Positions 7,727 through 17,385 of a stretch of 64,000 bases of DNA are shown here, piece after piece. A program made the translations under genes and the position numbers. The notes below the pieces were generated by a model that was given only the letters and a program-made list of their open reading frames with translations, was not told the DNA's origin and did no database searches. Source of the DNA: Isoptericola luteus (lineage in GTDB: Bacteria > Actinomycetota > Actinomycetes > Actinomycetales > Cellulomonadaceae); assembly GCF_020297055.1 (NCBI RefSeq), contig NZ_JAIXCQ010000004.1, forward strand, positions 238,462 to 302,461. The letters are read 5' to 3'. Numbering within the stretch: position 1 is the first letter of the stretch; each line of letters starts with the position of its first letter.

Positions 7727-10501
7727 ATGAGCGACTTCCCGACCCCCGAGGCGCAGCACGCGCCCGCGCAGACCCCCGCACCGACCCACGCCGCCGGCAC
7801 GGTAGCCGACGGCGTCGTGCGCGCGGTGGTCCGGGAGGTACCGGACAAGGTCGGCCTCGACGGGCTCGAGCAGCGCTACGACGAGCGCTGGAGCGCCGAC
7901 GGCACGTTCGCCTTCGACCGGACGGCGACGCGCGGCCAGGTCTTCTCCATCGACACCCCGCCGCCCACCGTCTCCGGCTCGCTGCACGTGGGCCACGTGT
8001 TCAGCTACACGCACACCGACACCGTGGCCCGGTTCCAGCGCATGCGCGGCAAGGAGGTCTTCTACCCGATGGGGTGGGACGACAACGGCCTGCCCACCGA
8101 GCGTCGCGTGCAGAACTACTTCGGCGTGCGGTGCGACCCGTCGCTGCCCTACGTCGAGGGCTTCGAGCCCCCGCACCACGGCACCGACGGCAAGAACGTC
8201 AAGCCCGGCGACCAGGTCCCCGTCAGCCGCCGCAACTTCATCGAGCTGTGCGAGCGGCTCACCGCCGACGACGAGCGGCAGTTCGAGGAGCTGTGGCGCC
8301 GGCTCGGGCTGTCCGTGGACTGGGCGCAGACGTACCAGACCATCGACGCGACCTCGCGGGCCGCGTCCCAGCGCGCGTTCCTGCGCAACCTGGCCCGCGG
8401 CGAGGCCTACCAGGCCGAGGCCCCCGGCCTGTGGGACGTGACGTTCCAGACCGCCGTCGCGCAGGCGGAGCTCGAGGCCCGCGAGTACCCCGGGTTCTTC
8501 CATCGTGTGGCGTTCCACTGCCCCGACGGCGAGAAGGTCTACGTCGAGACCACCCGCCCCGAGCTCGTCGGCGCCGTGGTCGCGCTCATCGCGCACCCCG
8601 ACGACGAGCGGTACCAGGCCCTGTTCGGCACCACCGTCACCTCGCCCCTGTTCGGCGTCGAGGTGCCCGTGCTCGCGCACCCGGCCGCCGCGATGGACAA
8701 GGGCGCGGGCATCGCCATGTGCTGCACGTTCGGTGACCTCACCGACGTGCAGTGGTGGCGCGAGCTCCAGCTGCCGACCCGGTCCATCGTCCAGCGCGAC
8801 GGCCGGCTGTCCCGCGAGACGCCGGAGTGGATCGCCGCCGGCCCGGGCGCCGACCTGTACGCCGCCGAGCTGGCCGGCAAGACGGCGTTCTCCGCCCGTA
8901 CCGCCGTCGTCGACGCGCTGCGCGACTCGGGCGACCTGGACGGCGAGCCCGTCAAGACCCAGCGCATGACGAACTTCTACGAGAAGGGCGACAAGCCCCT
9001 CGAGATCGTCACCTCCCGGCAGTGGTACATCCGCAACGGCGGGCGCGACTACGAGGGGCGCGACCTCAAGGCGGAGCTGCTGCAGCGGGGCAAGGAGCTC
9101 GACTTCCACCCCGACTTCATGCGCGTGCGCTACGACAACTGGGTCGGCGGCCTCAACGGCGACTGGCTCATCAGCCGCCAGCGCTTCTTCGGCGTCGCCG
9201 TGCCGCTCTGGTACCCCGTGACCGCCGCCGGCGACGTCGACCACGAGCACCCGATCGTGCCCGCGGAGGCCGAGCTCCCGATCGACCCGACCTCGCAGGC
9301 GCCCGCGGGCTACACCGAGGACCAGCGCGGCGTGCCCGGTGGCTTCGTCGGCGACGCCGACGTGATGGACACCTGGGCGACGTCGTCCCTGACCCCGCTC
9401 ATCGTGTCCGGCTGGGAGCGGGACGAGGACCTCATGGCCCGCGTGTACCCGATGGACCTGCGTCCCCAGGGCCAGGACATCATCCGCACCTGGCTCTTCG
9501 CCTCCGTGGTGCGCTCGCACCTCGAGAAGGGCGTGCTGCCCTGGAAGCACGCGGCGATCAGCGGCTGGATCCTCGACCCGGACCGCAAGAAGATGTCGAA
9601 GTCCAAGGGCAACGTCGTCACGCCCATGGGCCTGCTGGAGGAGCACGGCGCCGACGCGGTGCGCTACTGGGCGGCGTCCGCGCGCCTCGGCACCGACGCG
9701 GCCTTCGAGGTCGGTCAGATGAAGATCGGCCGCCGCCTGGCGATCAAGGTGCTCAACGCCTCGAAGTTCGCGCTGACGTTCGGCGTGGACCCGCAGACCG
9801 GCACCGGCGAGATCGTGCTGGACCCGGCGCGCGTCACGGTCGGCATCGACCGCGCGATGCTCGCCGGGCTCGCGGACGTCGTCGAGCAGGCGACCGAGGC
9901 CTTCGAGGCGTTCGACCACACCCGCGCGCTCGAGGTCACCGAGTCGTTCTTCTGGGCGTTCTGCGACGACTACCTCGAGCTCGTCAAGGACCGCGCGTAC
10001 GGGGCGGGCACCGCGGCGTCCGAGCTCACCGACGCGACGGTGAGCGCGCGGACCGCGCTGGCCGTCGCCCTCGACGTGATGCTGCGGCTGCTCGCACCGT
10101 TCATCCCGTTCGCCACCGAGGAGGTCTGGTCCTGGTGGCGCACCGGCTCGGTGCACCGCGCACCGTGGCCGACCGCGCGGCCGCTGCGCGAGGCGGCCGG
10201 CGACGCCGACCCGCTCCAGCTCACCGCGGCCGGGCACGCCCTCGCGGCGCTGCGCAAGATCAAGTCCGAGGCGAAGGTGTCCATGCGCACGCCCGTCCTC
10301 GACGCCACCATGGCCGTGCCGGCCCCGCTCCTCGCGGGCGTGACCGACGCCCTCGTCGACGTCAAGGGTGCCGGACGCGTCACCGGCCCGCTGGAGCTGG
10401 TCGCGGCGGCCGAGGGCCAGGGCAACCCGGACGTCCAGGGGGGCATCGTCGTGACGGCCTCCGAGCTGGGTGAGCCCCCGGCCCGCAAGCCGAAGGCCTG
10501 A
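7727..10501 (+). CDS. valS: Valine--tRNA ligase
   Basis: The 924-residue class I aminoacyl-tRNA synthetase charges tRNA-Val and edits Thr-tRNA-Val. The HIGH motif appears as SGSLHVGHVF near residue 84-93 and the KMSKS loop as KKMSKSKGN near residue 621. Between them lies the inserted editing domain, including YVETTRPEL. The anticodon-binding helical domain follows the catalytic core. The first 35 residues are Pro/Ala-rich and probably disordered. The ATG at 7727 keeps a GGGAG about 10 bases upstream. A strong terminator follows directly after the stop codon, so the gene is probably monocistronic. Confidence 0.96.
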   Translation: MSDFPTPEAQHAPAQTPAPTHAAGTVADGVVRAVVREVPDKVGLDGLEQRYDERWSADGTFAFDRTATRGQVFSIDTPPPTVSGSLHVGHVFSYTHTDTVARFQRMRGKEVFYPMGWDDNGLPTERRVQNYFGVRCDPSLPYVEGFEPPHHGTDGKNVKPGDQVPVSRRNFIELCERLTADDERQFEELWRRLGLSVDWAQTYQTIDATSRAASQRAFLRNLARGEAYQAEAPGLWDVTFQTAVAQAELEAREYPGFFHRVAFHCPDGEKVYVETTRPELVGAVVALIAHPDDERYQALFGTTVTSPLFGVEVPVLAHPAAAMDKGAGIAMCCTFGDLTDVQWWRELQLPTRSIVQRDGRLSRETPEWIAAGPGADLYAAELAGKTAFSARTAVVDALRDSGDLDGEPVKTQRMTNFYEKGDKPLEIVTSRQWYIRNGGRDYEGRDLKAELLQRGKELDFHPDFMRVRYDNWVGGLNGDWLISRQRFFGVAVPLWYPVTAAGDVDHEHPIVPAEAELPIDPTSQAPAGYTEDQRGVPGGFVGDADVMDTWATSSLTPLIVSGWERDEDLMARVYPMDLRPQGQDIIRTWLFASVVRSHLEKGVLPWKHAAISGWILDPDRKKMSKSKGNVVTPMGLLEEHGADAVRYWAASARLGTDAAFEVGQMKIGRRLAIKVLNASKFALTFGVDPQTGTGEIVLDPARVTVGIDRAMLAGLADVVEQATEAFEAFDHTRALEVTESFFWAFCDDYLELVKDRAYGAGTAASELTDATVSARTALAVALDVMLRLLAPFIPFATEEVWSWWRTGSVHRAPWPTARPLREAAGDADPLQLTAAGHALAALRKIKSEAKVSMRTPVLDATMAVPAPLLAGVTDALVDVKGAGRVTGPLELVAAAEGQGNPDVQGGIVVTASELGEPPARKPKA

Positions 10502-10515
10502 CCCAGCACGACGAG

Positions 10516-10557
10516 GAGGCCCGGACGGGTCCGCCGTGGCGGACCCGTCCGGGCCTC
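10516..10557 (+). terminator. Strong hairpin terminator after valS
   Basis: A perfect 20-bp stem (10516-10535 with 10538-10557) closes over a 2-base GT loop. It starts 15 bases after the valS stop. There is no long T tract, only TTC repeats in the following tandem array. Because the stem is symmetric, it can also stop transcripts of the minus-strand gene that ends at 10624. Confidence 0.85.
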
Positions 10558-10608
10558 TTCGTCGCCTCTTCGTCGCCTCTTTGTCGCCTCTTTGTCGCCT
10601 CTTCATGG
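10554..10608 (+). repeat. 11-bp tandem repeat after the valS terminator
   Basis: Five copies of the 11-mer CCTCTT[C/T]GTCG stand head to tail. The first two have C and the next two T at the variable position, and the fifth is degenerate (CCTCTTCATGG). The first copy overlaps the 3' arm of the terminator stem. The pyrimidine-rich plus strand would give a C/U-rich unstructured tail downstream of the hairpin. The array lies between the convergent ends of valS and the Vms1-like gene. Confidence 0.85.
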
Positions 10609-10623
10609 CGAGGCTGCGGACCA

Positions 10624-11874
10624 CTACCTCGGCGAGCGGACCCGCTCGTTGTCCCCGCTCATGGACGCCGCCCACTCGTGCGGGGTGGACCCGTCCGTCC
10701 ACCGGAGCGTCGCGCCGACACCGTCCATGAGCTCGACCGACCCCTCCGGGGCGAACGCCAGGCCCGCGTCCTGGGCGACGGCGGCACGCATGAGCGCGGA
10801 CGCCGCCGGCAGCTCCTGGAGCCCGTCCGTGACCCCGCCGCCCTCCAGCTCGGCGCGCGCCACGGCGATGTGCATCGGCTCGGGGCCGATCCACAGGTGC
10901 CGCCCGTCGAGCAGCCCGCTGAAGCCGGGGCTCGCCGCACCGCCCTCGGACCAGGTGCGCAGCGCGGCGGTGGCCGCGTCCGCCAGCTCCTCGGAGAGCA
11001 CCAGGTGCTTCACCTGGCCACGGGCCAGGACCTGCACGACGTCGTCGATGCTCGTCACCGCCCCGTCCTCACGCCCCAGCCCCTGCCGCAGCTCGGCGAG
11101 CACCTGCTCACGGCGGCGCTCACGGAACGAGTCCAGCGCGTCGGACAGCCCGTCGGCGAAGGCGTCCTCCCGGACGCCCGGGCCGCGCCCGCCGCCCGGC
11201 ACCTCGACCGTGATCTCGGCGGCCTGGCGGCCGAGCGCGCCCCGCACGAGCGGCACGGCACGCACGTCACCGCTGAGCAGCACGATCTCGGGGCGCTCGG
11301 CCGCCACCCGCCGGTCGACCTCCGTGGCCACCGCCTCGGCGTTGCGGCGCCACGAGTCCTCGGCCCGGGACTCGATGGTCGCCCGCTTCACGCTCGGGCT
11401 CGAGGTCTTGGAGACCTCGTCGTGGCCACCCTCGAACGCCTCCACGGCGCCGGTCGGGTGACCGTCGACGCCGACGGTGCAGAAGTCCGCGCCCTGCCGG
11501 TCCACGGTCACGCACAGGGCGTTCACCGCCTCGTCCGCCGACCTCGCGGCCTGCATCAGGGACGGGACCTCGTGCCAGACCCCAGTGGTCAATGCCGGTG
11601 GCTCACGCAGGACCCGGTCGACGAGCACGCCGTCGGCGTCGGCGATCAGGACCCGCCCGTGCGGGCCGGGCACCCTGGTGGGGCGGTCCACCGCCTCGTC
11701 GAGCTCGGCGAGGACGGCGTCCGGTGCACCCTGCTTCTCGAGCGTGCGCCGGACGGCTCGCCAGCGGTTCGCCACGTTCCGGTCACCGGCCTCCGCAGAC
11801 CTCGTCGCATCCAGGTAGACGGTGGCGAAGGGTCCGGGGTGGCCGACGAGGGGCTTGAGCCAGTCGATCTTCAT
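10624..11874 (-). CDS. Vms1/Ankzf1-family peptidyl-tRNA hydrolase-like protein (Rv2629 type)
   Basis: The 416-residue cytoplasmic protein starts MKIDWLKPLVGHPGPFATVYLDATR, characteristic of the Rv2629/baeRF family, bacterial relatives of eukaryotic release factor eRF1 and Vms1. These proteins are predicted to cleave peptidyl-tRNA on stalled ribosomes. An N-terminal domain of about 130 residues is followed by a central mixed alpha/beta domain with PEIVLLSGDVRAVPLVRGAL and a C-terminal L7Ae-like part (VVQVLARGQVKHLVLSEELA). No GGQ motif is seen in this sequence, consistent with some bacterial members. Rv2629 is linked to dormancy in Mycobacterium; whether that applies here is unknown. Confidence 0.8.
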   Translation of the reverse strand: MKIDWLKPLVGHPGPFATVYLDATRSAEAGDRNVANRWRAVRRTLEKQGAPDAVLAELDEAVDRPTRVPGPHGRVLIADADGVLVDRVLREPPALTTGVWHEVPSLMQAARSADEAVNALCVTVDRQGADFCTVGVDGHPTGAVEAFEGGHDEVSKTSSPSVKRATIESRAEDSWRRNAEAVATEVDRRVAAERPEIVLLSGDVRAVPLVRGALGRQAAEITVEVPGGGRGPGVREDAFADGLSDALDSFRERRREQVLAELRQGLGREDGAVTSIDDVVQVLARGQVKHLVLSEELADAATAALRTWSEGGAASPGFSGLLDGRHLWIGPEPMHIAVARAELEGGGVTDGLQELPAASALMRAAVAQDAGLAFAPEGSVELMDGVGATLRWTDGSTPHEWAASMSGDNERVRSPR

Positions 11875-11972
11875 GCGGGATCCCCCTGGGTCGGCATCGG
11901 CTGTGAACCACCAGCCTGCGACGGATCACGCACGTGCGCCACCTCTGTCAGGGCGCCTCAGACCTCACCCCT

Positions 11973-12356
11973 TCAAGAGTAGGTGTCCAGCGGCGGCAGC
12001 TCGCCGGCGAGCCGTCCCGCGGCGTGCTCGGCGGCGATGTGCTCGTGGTGCCTGATCACCTCGGAGACGATGAAGTCCCGGAACTGCTCGGCGAACTCGG
12101 GGTCGAGCCCGGCGCCGCCCGCGATCCGCTTGAGCCGGTCGATCTGCTGCCGGTCGCGCGACGGGTCGGCCGGCGGCAGGCCGCCGACCGCCTTGAGCTC
12201 CCCGACGCGGCGGGTCATCTTGAAGCGCTCCGCGAGGAGGTGGACCAGGGCGGAGTCGATGTTGTCGATGCTCGCCCGCAGGTCGAGGATCTCGCGCGGC
12301 ATCGCGGGGCCGGCCGCCTGCGGCGCGCGTGCGACGTCATCGGTGTTCTGGGGCAT
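11973..12356 (-). CDS. Chorismate mutase, AroQ type
   Basis: The 127-residue all-helical protein converts chorismate to prephenate in Phe/Tyr biosynthesis. The first helix carries the signature ILDLRASIDNIDSALVHLLAERF, with the active-site Arg at the start. It is followed by MTRRVGELKA, the loop PPADPSRDRQQIDRL and the helix FIVSEVIRHHEHIA. This matches stand-alone actinobacterial chorismate mutases, which are often activated by the DAHP synthase; that partner is not in the window. The first 20 residues are probably disordered, and the internal Met at residue 19 is an alternative start. It diverges from the acyl-CoA ligase gene. Confidence 0.88.
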   Translation of the reverse strand: MPQNTDDVARAPQAAGPAMPREILDLRASIDNIDSALVHLLAERFKMTRRVGELKAVGGLPPADPSRDRQQIDRLKRIAGGAGLDPEFAEQFRDFIVSEVIRHHEHIAAEHAAGRLAGELPPLDTYS

Positions 12357-12520
12357 GGGACGATCCTACGAGCCGCGCCGCGACCGTGCGGACGGCGTCC
12401 GCGATCCACCGGCGACGTCCGACGGCCCCAGGGACGTCCGACGTCACCGGAGGTGTAAGGTCCCTCCTTGGCCTCCACCAGGGCCGATCTACCCCGACCC
12501 AGCACCACGGAGAACGACCG

Positions 12521-14314
12521 ATGCCTCACGCCACGACACCGAGCCTCGTGGACGTCCCCGAGGACGCGAGCATCAACACCCTGCTCGCCGACCGGGTCGC
12601 CCGGGCGGGGTCCGCCACCCTCCTCGAGCGCCAGGCGAAGGCCGGCGGGGAGTGGCTGCCCGTCAGCGCGGCACAGTTCGACGCGGACGTGCTCGCCGTC
12701 GGGCGCGGGCTGGTCGCCCACGGGGTGGAGGTCGGCGACCGGGTCGCCATCATGTCGCGCACCCGGTACGAGTGGACGCTGCTCGACTTCGCCCTCTGGG
12801 CCGTCGGTGCGGTCCCGGTGCCGGTCTACGAGACGTCGTCCCCCGAGCAGGTGCACTGGATCCTGTCGGACGCCGGCGTCCGTCTCGCCGTGGTCGAGAC
12901 CCCGGCGCACGCCGACGCCGTCCGCCACGTCCGCGACCGCCTCCCGCACCTGGAGGACGTGCTCGTCCTCGCCGGCGGGGCCGTGCGGGAGCTGCGGGAG
13001 GCGGGCGAGACCGTCACGACCCGCGAGGTCGTGGCCCGGCGCGAGGCCGTGCGAGGGGACGACCTGGCCACCGTCGTGTACACCTCCGGGTCCACCGGCC
13101 GCCCCAAGGGGGCGGAGCTCACCCACGGCAACTTCACGCACGTCGTCATGAACGCACGGCTCGTGCTTCCCGAGCTCCTCGAGGCCGACGGCGCGCGCAC
13201 CGTGCTGTTCCTGCCGCTGGCCCACGTGTTCGCCCGGCTGATCCAGCTCGTCGCGATCGGCAGCGGCACCGTGCTCGGCCACCTGCCCGACGTGAAGACC
13301 CTCGTGGACGACCTCGGGACGTTCCGGCCCACGTACCTCCTCGCCGTGCCCCGCGTCTTCGAGAAGGTCTACAACTCGGCGGAGCAGAAGGCGGGCCACG
13401 GTGCCCGGCGCCGGCTGTTCCGGTGGTCCGCCAGGGTCTCGGGCGCGTACTCGCGCGCCCTCGAGGCGGGACCGGTCCCGCTGTCGCTGCGTGCGCGGCA
13501 CCGCGTCGCCGACGCCCTCGTGCTGCGCAGGCTGCGCGCGGCGATGGGCGGGCGGCTCACGTACGCCATCTCCGGCGGGGCGCCCCTGGGCGACCGGCTC
13601 GGACACTTCTTCCGGGGCGCCGGCGTCACCATCCTCGAGGGCTACGGCCTCACCGAGACCACCGCGCCCACCTCGGTCAACCTGCCCTCGGACCTGCGCA
13701 TCGGCACCGTCGGGCCCCCGCTGCCCGGCACCTCGGTCCGGGTGACCGACGACGGCGAGGTCCTGGTCCGCGGCCCCCACGTCTTCCGCGGCTACCGCGG
13801 CCGCCCGGACCTCACGGCGGACGCGGTCGTCGACGGCTGGTTCCGCACCGGCGACCTGGGTGTGCTCGACGACGGGCACCTGCGCATCACCGGGCGCACC
13901 AAGGAGATCATCGTCACGGCGGGCGGCAAGAACGTGGCGCCCGCCCCGCTCGAGGACCGGCTGCGCGCCCACCCGATCGTGTCCCAGGTGGTCGTCGTTG
14001 GCGACCGCCGACCGTTCGTCGGGGCGCTCGTGACCCTCGACGCGGAGATGCTGCCCGGCTGGCTCGCCATGGAAGGGCTGCCGCCGATGCGGCCCAGCGA
14101 GGCCCGGACCGACGAGCGGGTGCTGGCCGCCCTCGACGCCGCCGCGACCGAGGCCAGCGCAGGGGTGTCCCAGGCGGAGTCGATCCGCAAGATCCGGGTG
14201 CTCGAGGGCGACTTCTCCGAGGCGAACGGCTATCTCACGCCGTCGCTCAAGGTGCGGCGCACCGCCGTCGTGCGCGACTTCGCGGCCGACGTCGACGCGC
14301 TGTACGCGCGCTGA
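12521..14314 (+). CDS. Long-chain fatty acid--CoA ligase (AMP-forming)
   Basis: The 597-residue ANL-superfamily enzyme activates a fatty acid to acyl-AMP and then acyl-CoA. The P-loop-like motif YTSGSTGRPKGAELTHGN lies at about residue 187. The adenylate-binding EGYGLTETTA follows the Ala-rich region at about residue 370, and GWFRTGDLG is the hinge Asp motif. ITGRTKEIIVTAGGKNVAPAPLE closes the catalytic core. This fits the FadD15/AAE-type long-chain ligases. The frame is open back to 12329, but ATG 12521 has GGAGA eight bases upstream and starts the conserved part. It converges on clpX. Confidence 0.92.
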   Translation: MPHATTPSLVDVPEDASINTLLADRVARAGSATLLERQAKAGGEWLPVSAAQFDADVLAVGRGLVAHGVEVGDRVAIMSRTRYEWTLLDFALWAVGAVPVPVYETSSPEQVHWILSDAGVRLAVVETPAHADAVRHVRDRLPHLEDVLVLAGGAVRELREAGETVTTREVVARREAVRGDDLATVVYTSGSTGRPKGAELTHGNFTHVVMNARLVLPELLEADGARTVLFLPLAHVFARLIQLVAIGSGTVLGHLPDVKTLVDDLGTFRPTYLLAVPRVFEKVYNSAEQKAGHGARRRLFRWSARVSGAYSRALEAGPVPLSLRARHRVADALVLRRLRAAMGGRLTYAISGGAPLGDRLGHFFRGAGVTILEGYGLTETTAPTSVNLPSDLRIGTVGPPLPGTSVRVTDDGEVLVRGPHVFRGYRGRPDLTADAVVDGWFRTGDLGVLDDGHLRITGRTKEIIVTAGGKNVAPAPLEDRLRAHPIVSQVVVVGDRRPFVGALVTLDAEMLPGWLAMEGLPPMRPSEARTDERVLAALDAAATEASAGVSQAESIRKIRVLEGDFSEANGYLTPSLKVRRTAVVRDFAADVDALYAR

Positions 14315-14344
14315 GGAGGGCCCGGGCGCGCGTGGCGGTACCGC

Positions 14345-15628
14345 TCAGGCGGACTTCTCGCGCGGGGGGCGCCGCCGCACCGGGGAGGTGCGCGGCACGA
14401 TCGTCGGGTTGACGTTCTCCAGCACCACGTCGCGGCTGATCACCACGCGCTCGACGTCGTCACGGCTGGGCACGTCGAACATCACCTGCTGGAGGACCTC
14501 CTCCATGATCGCCCGCAGCCCGCGCGCGCCGGTGCCGCGCAGCAGCGCCTGCTCGGCGATCGCCTCGATGGCGTCGGTGTCGAACTCCAGCTCCACGCCG
14601 TCGATCTCGAACATCCGCTGATACTGCTTGACCAGGGCGTTGCGGGGCTCGGTGAGGATGCGCACCAGCGCCCCACGGTCCAGGGGGGACACGGCGGCGA
14701 TCACGGGCAGGCGCCCGATGAACTCCGGGATGAGGCCGTACTTCTGCAGGTCCTCCGGGCGGGTCTCGGCGAACAGGTCGTCCTCGGCGACGGCGCTCTC
14801 CATCGGGGCGCTGAACCCGATGCCGCGCTGCCGGGCCCTGGCGGCGACGATGTCGTCCAGTCCCGCGAACGCGCCGGCCACGATGAACAGCACGTTCGTC
14901 GTGTCGATCTGGATGAACTCCTGGTGCGGGTGCTTGCGGCCACCCTGCGGAGGCACCGACGCCGAGGTGCCCTCGATGATCTTCAGCAGCGCCTGCTGCA
15001 CGCCCTCGCCGGACACGTCGCGGGTGATCGACGGGTTCTCCGCCTTGCGGGCCACCTTGTCGACCTCGTCGATGTAGATGATGCCCGTCTCGGCCTTCTT
15101 GACGTCGTAGTCCGCGGCCTGGATGAGCTTGAGGAGGATGTTCTCGACGTCCTCGCCGACGTACCCGGCCTCCGTCAGCGCCGTGGCGTCCGCGATGGCG
15201 AACGGGACGTTGAGCAGCTTGGCGAGGGTCTGCGCCAGGTACGTCTTGCCGGTGCCCGTGGGCCCGATGAGCAGGATGTTGGACTTGGCGATCTCGACGG
15301 CGTCGGCGCCGTCCTTGCCCTCCCGGGACTCGCCCGCCTGCACCCGCTTGTAGTGGTTGTAGACGGCGACGGCCAGCGCGCGCTTGGCGGCGTCCTGCCC
15401 GATGACGAACTGTTCGAGGAACTCGAAGATCTCGCGCGGCTTGGGCAGCTCGGTGAGCCCCAGCTCCGCCGCCTCGCCGAGCTCCTCCTCGATGATCTCG
15501 TTGCACAGGTCGATGCACTCGTCGCAGATGTACACGCCGGGACCGGCGATGAGCTTCTTCACCTGCTTCTGCGACTTGCCGCAGAACGAGCACTTCAGCA
15601 GGTCTGCGCCGTCACCGATCCGTGCCAC
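14345..15628 (-). CDS. clpX: ATP-dependent Clp protease unfoldase subunit ClpX
   Basis: The 427-residue AAA+ unfoldase forms a hexamer that feeds substrates into ClpP. The N-terminal zinc-binding domain (about 10-55) shows the CSFCGK and CDECIDLC cysteine pairs. Then come the Walker A GPTGTGKT, the pore loop GYVGEDVEN, the Walker [10 protein letters not shown] and the arginine-finger region GTGARGLR. The ClpP-docking loop is expected around the segment [10 protein letters not shown]. The gene lies downstream of clpP2 in the same direction, with a GC-rich hairpin between, so it may be partly independently transcribed. Confidence 0.97.
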   Translation of the reverse strand: MARIGDGADLLKCSFCGKSQKQVKKLIAGPGVYICDECIDLCNEIIEEELGEAAELGLTELPKPREIFEFLEQFVIGQDAAKRALAVAVYNHYKRVQAGESREGKDGADAVEIAKSNILLIGPTGTGKTYLAQTLAKLLNVPFAIADATALTEAGYVGEDVENILLKLIQAADYDVKKAETGIIYIDEVDKVARKAENPSITRDVSGEGVQQALLKIIEGTSASVPPQGGRKHPHQEFIQIDTTNVLFIVAGAFAGLDDIVAARARQRGIGFSAPMESAVAEDDLFAETRPEDLQKYGLIPEFIGRLPVIAAVSPLDRGALVRILTEPRNALVKQYQRMFEIDGVELEFDTDAIEAIAEQALLRGTGARGLRAIMEEVLQQVMFDVPSRDDVERVVISRDVVLENVNPTIVPRTSPVRRRPPREKSA

Positions 15629-15731
15629 CGGGAGCCTCCATGTCCTGAGCGCCTGTTCTGGTCAGGTCCTCCGACCATTCCACACCACCGGGGCCCGCTT
15701 GTCAGCCGCGTTCCCCGGTGCGTCGCGACGC

Positions 15732-15769
15732 CGGGCCGGGCGAGGATCCCTCGAGGGCCGCCCGGCCCG
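15732..15769 (-). terminator. Hairpin between clpP2 and clpX
   Basis: An 11-bp GC stem (15732-15742 with 15759-15769) encloses a 16-base loop. It lies just after the clpP2 stop codon (15783) in the direction of transcription. There is no T tract, so it could be an attenuator or a mRNA-stabilising element between clpP1P2 and clpX rather than a full terminator. Confidence 0.55.
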
Positions 15770-15782
15770 CCGTCACCGCAGG

Positions 15783-16499
15783 TCAGCGAGCCGCGATCGC
15801 GGCCGGCTTGCGGCTCTCGAGCACCTGGTCCACCAGGCCGTAGTCCTTCGCCTGGGCGGCGGTGAGGATCTTGTCGCGCTCGATGTCGTCGCGGACCTGA
15901 TCCTGGGACTTGCCGGTGTGGAACGACAGCGTCGCCTCGAGCCACTCGCGCATGCGGATCAGCTCGTTCGCGTGGATCTCGATGTCGGACGCCTGCGCGT
16001 AGCCGCCGCCCTCCATCGCGGGCTGGTGGATCAGCACGCGCGCGTTCGGCAGCGCGAGCCGCTTGCCCGGCTGGCCGGCGGCCAGCAGCACCGCCGCGGC
16101 CGAGGCCGCCTGGCCCAGGCACACGGTCTGGATCTGCGGCTTGATGAACTGCATCGTGTCGTACAGCGCAGTCATGGCCGTGAACGCCCCGCCCGGGGAG
16201 TTGATGTAGATCATGATGTCGCGGTCCGGGTCCTGGGACTCCAGGACGAGGAGCTGCGCCATGATGTCGTCCGCGGAGGCGTCGTCGACCTGGACGCCCA
16301 TGAAGATGATGCGGTCCTCGAACAGCTTGGTGTACGGGTCCTGGCGCTTGAAGCCGTACGCGGTGCGCTCCTCGAACTGCGGCAGGACATAGCGGGACGA
16401 CGGCGCGCCGTGCGGCAGCGCGACACCGCCCGGGCGGCCCGCGGCGCCGGCCAGGCTCTGCGCCCGCAGGGCGAACTGGTACTCGTCTGAGTGGCTCAC
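15783..16499 (-). CDS. clpP2: ATP-dependent Clp protease proteolytic subunit ClpP2
   Basis: The 238-residue serine peptidase is the second ClpP of the pair. The catalytic Ser lies in [16 protein letters not shown] and the His in [21 protein letters not shown]; the Asp follows in the helix with [18 protein letters not shown]. In actinobacteria ClpP1 and ClpP2 form mixed two-ring tetradecamers and ClpX docks on the ClpP2 side. The N-terminal 30 residues are longer than in single ClpP proteins and probably form a cleaved propeptide. It is 55 bases downstream of clpP1 with a GAGGAGACAACC ribosome site. Confidence 0.95.
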   Translation of the reverse strand: MSHSDEYQFALRAQSLAGAAGRPGGVALPHGAPSSRYVLPQFEERTAYGFKRQDPYTKLFEDRIIFMGVQVDDASADDIMAQLLVLESQDPDRDIMIYINSPGGAFTAMTALYDTMQFIKPQIQTVCLGQAASAAAVLLAAGQPGKRLALPNARVLIHQPAMEGGGYAQASDIEIHANELIRMREWLEATLSFHTGKSQDQVRDDIERDKILTAAQAKDYGLVDQVLESRKPAAIAAR

Positions 16500-16554
16500 G
16501 GTTGTCTCCTCGGGTGAAGGTCGGTGGGGTCCTCGCGGGACGGGGCAGGACGGC

Positions 16555-17211
16555 TCAGGACGCCGTCGTTCCGCCGCCGCCCGAGACCGAGGAGGCGTTG
16601 GTGACCACGTGGTCGACGAAGCCGTACTCGAGGGCCTCGTCAGCGGTGAACCAGCTGTCGCGGTCGTTGTCCTTGAGGATCTTCTCGAGCGGCTGGCCCG
16701 TCTGCTCGGCCGTCAGCTCGGCGAGGACCTTCTTCATGTGCATGATCAGCTGGGCGCCGATCCGCACGTCCGTCGCGGTACCGCCGACGCCGCCGGAGGG
16801 CTGGTGCATCAGCACCCGCGCGTGCGGGGTGATGTAGCGCTTGCCCTTGGCGCCCGAGGACAGCAGGAACTGCCCCATCGACGCCGCCATGCCCATCGCG
16901 ATGGTCGCCACGTCGGGCTGGATGTACTGCATCGTGTCGTAGATCGCCATGCCGGCCGTGATGGAACCGCCGGGGCTGTTGATGTACAGCCAGATGTCCT
17001 TGTCCGGGTCCTCAGCGGCCAGCAGCATCATCTGGGCGCAGATGGCGTTCGCGTTCTCGTCGCGCACCTCCGAGCCGAGCCAGATGATGCGCTCCTTGAG
17101 GAGCCGGTTGTAGATGGAGTCGTTGAGGCCGAGGCCCGGGCCATCGGCGCGCGCCACCGGCGTCGCACCGTCCATCCGCAGCAAGTCGTTCACGTCCGTC
17201 TCCTTCGTCAT
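16555..17211 (-). CDS. clpP1: ATP-dependent Clp protease proteolytic subunit ClpP1
   Basis: The 218-residue protein is the first ClpP subunit of the operon. The catalytic Ser is in [17 protein letters not shown], the His in [17 protein letters not shown] and the Asp in the segment [19 protein letters not shown]. It should assemble with ClpP2 into the mixed peptidase. The gene begins after the tig terminator hairpin and therefore probably has its own promoter in the 17212-17327 interval. The order tig-clpP1-clpP2-clpX is the usual actinobacterial one. Confidence 0.95.
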   Translation of the reverse strand: MTKETDVNDLLRMDGATPVARADGPGLGLNDSIYNRLLKERIIWLGSEVRDENANAICAQMMLLAAEDPDKDIWLYINSPGGSITAGMAIYDTMQYIQPDVATIAMGMAASMGQFLLSSGAKGKRYITPHARVLMHQPSGGVGGTATDVRIGAQLIMHMKKVLAELTAEQTGQPLEKILKDNDRDSWFTADEALEYGFVDHVVTNASSVSGGGGTTAS

Positions 17212-17327
17212 CGCCGTCGATCGACCCTAACGTGCACCGCGGCGCCGGAACGTCCCGCCCGGGCCCGTTTTCGCTGCGGGCGCACACGCCGCCCGCCTGC
17301 GGGCCGTCCGGGTCCGGGCGCCGGACG

Positions 17328-17371
17328 ACGACGGCCCGCCGACACCCCTCGGGGCGGCAGCGGGCCGTCGT
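17328..17371 (-). terminator. Terminator after tig
   Basis: A 12-bp perfect stem (17328-17339 with 17360-17371), ACGACGGCCCGC and its complement, encloses a 20-base loop. It begins 14 bases after the tig stop codon. It separates tig from clpP1 on the minus strand. Confidence 0.75.
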
Positions 17372-17385
17372 GCGGCGTGCCGGCG

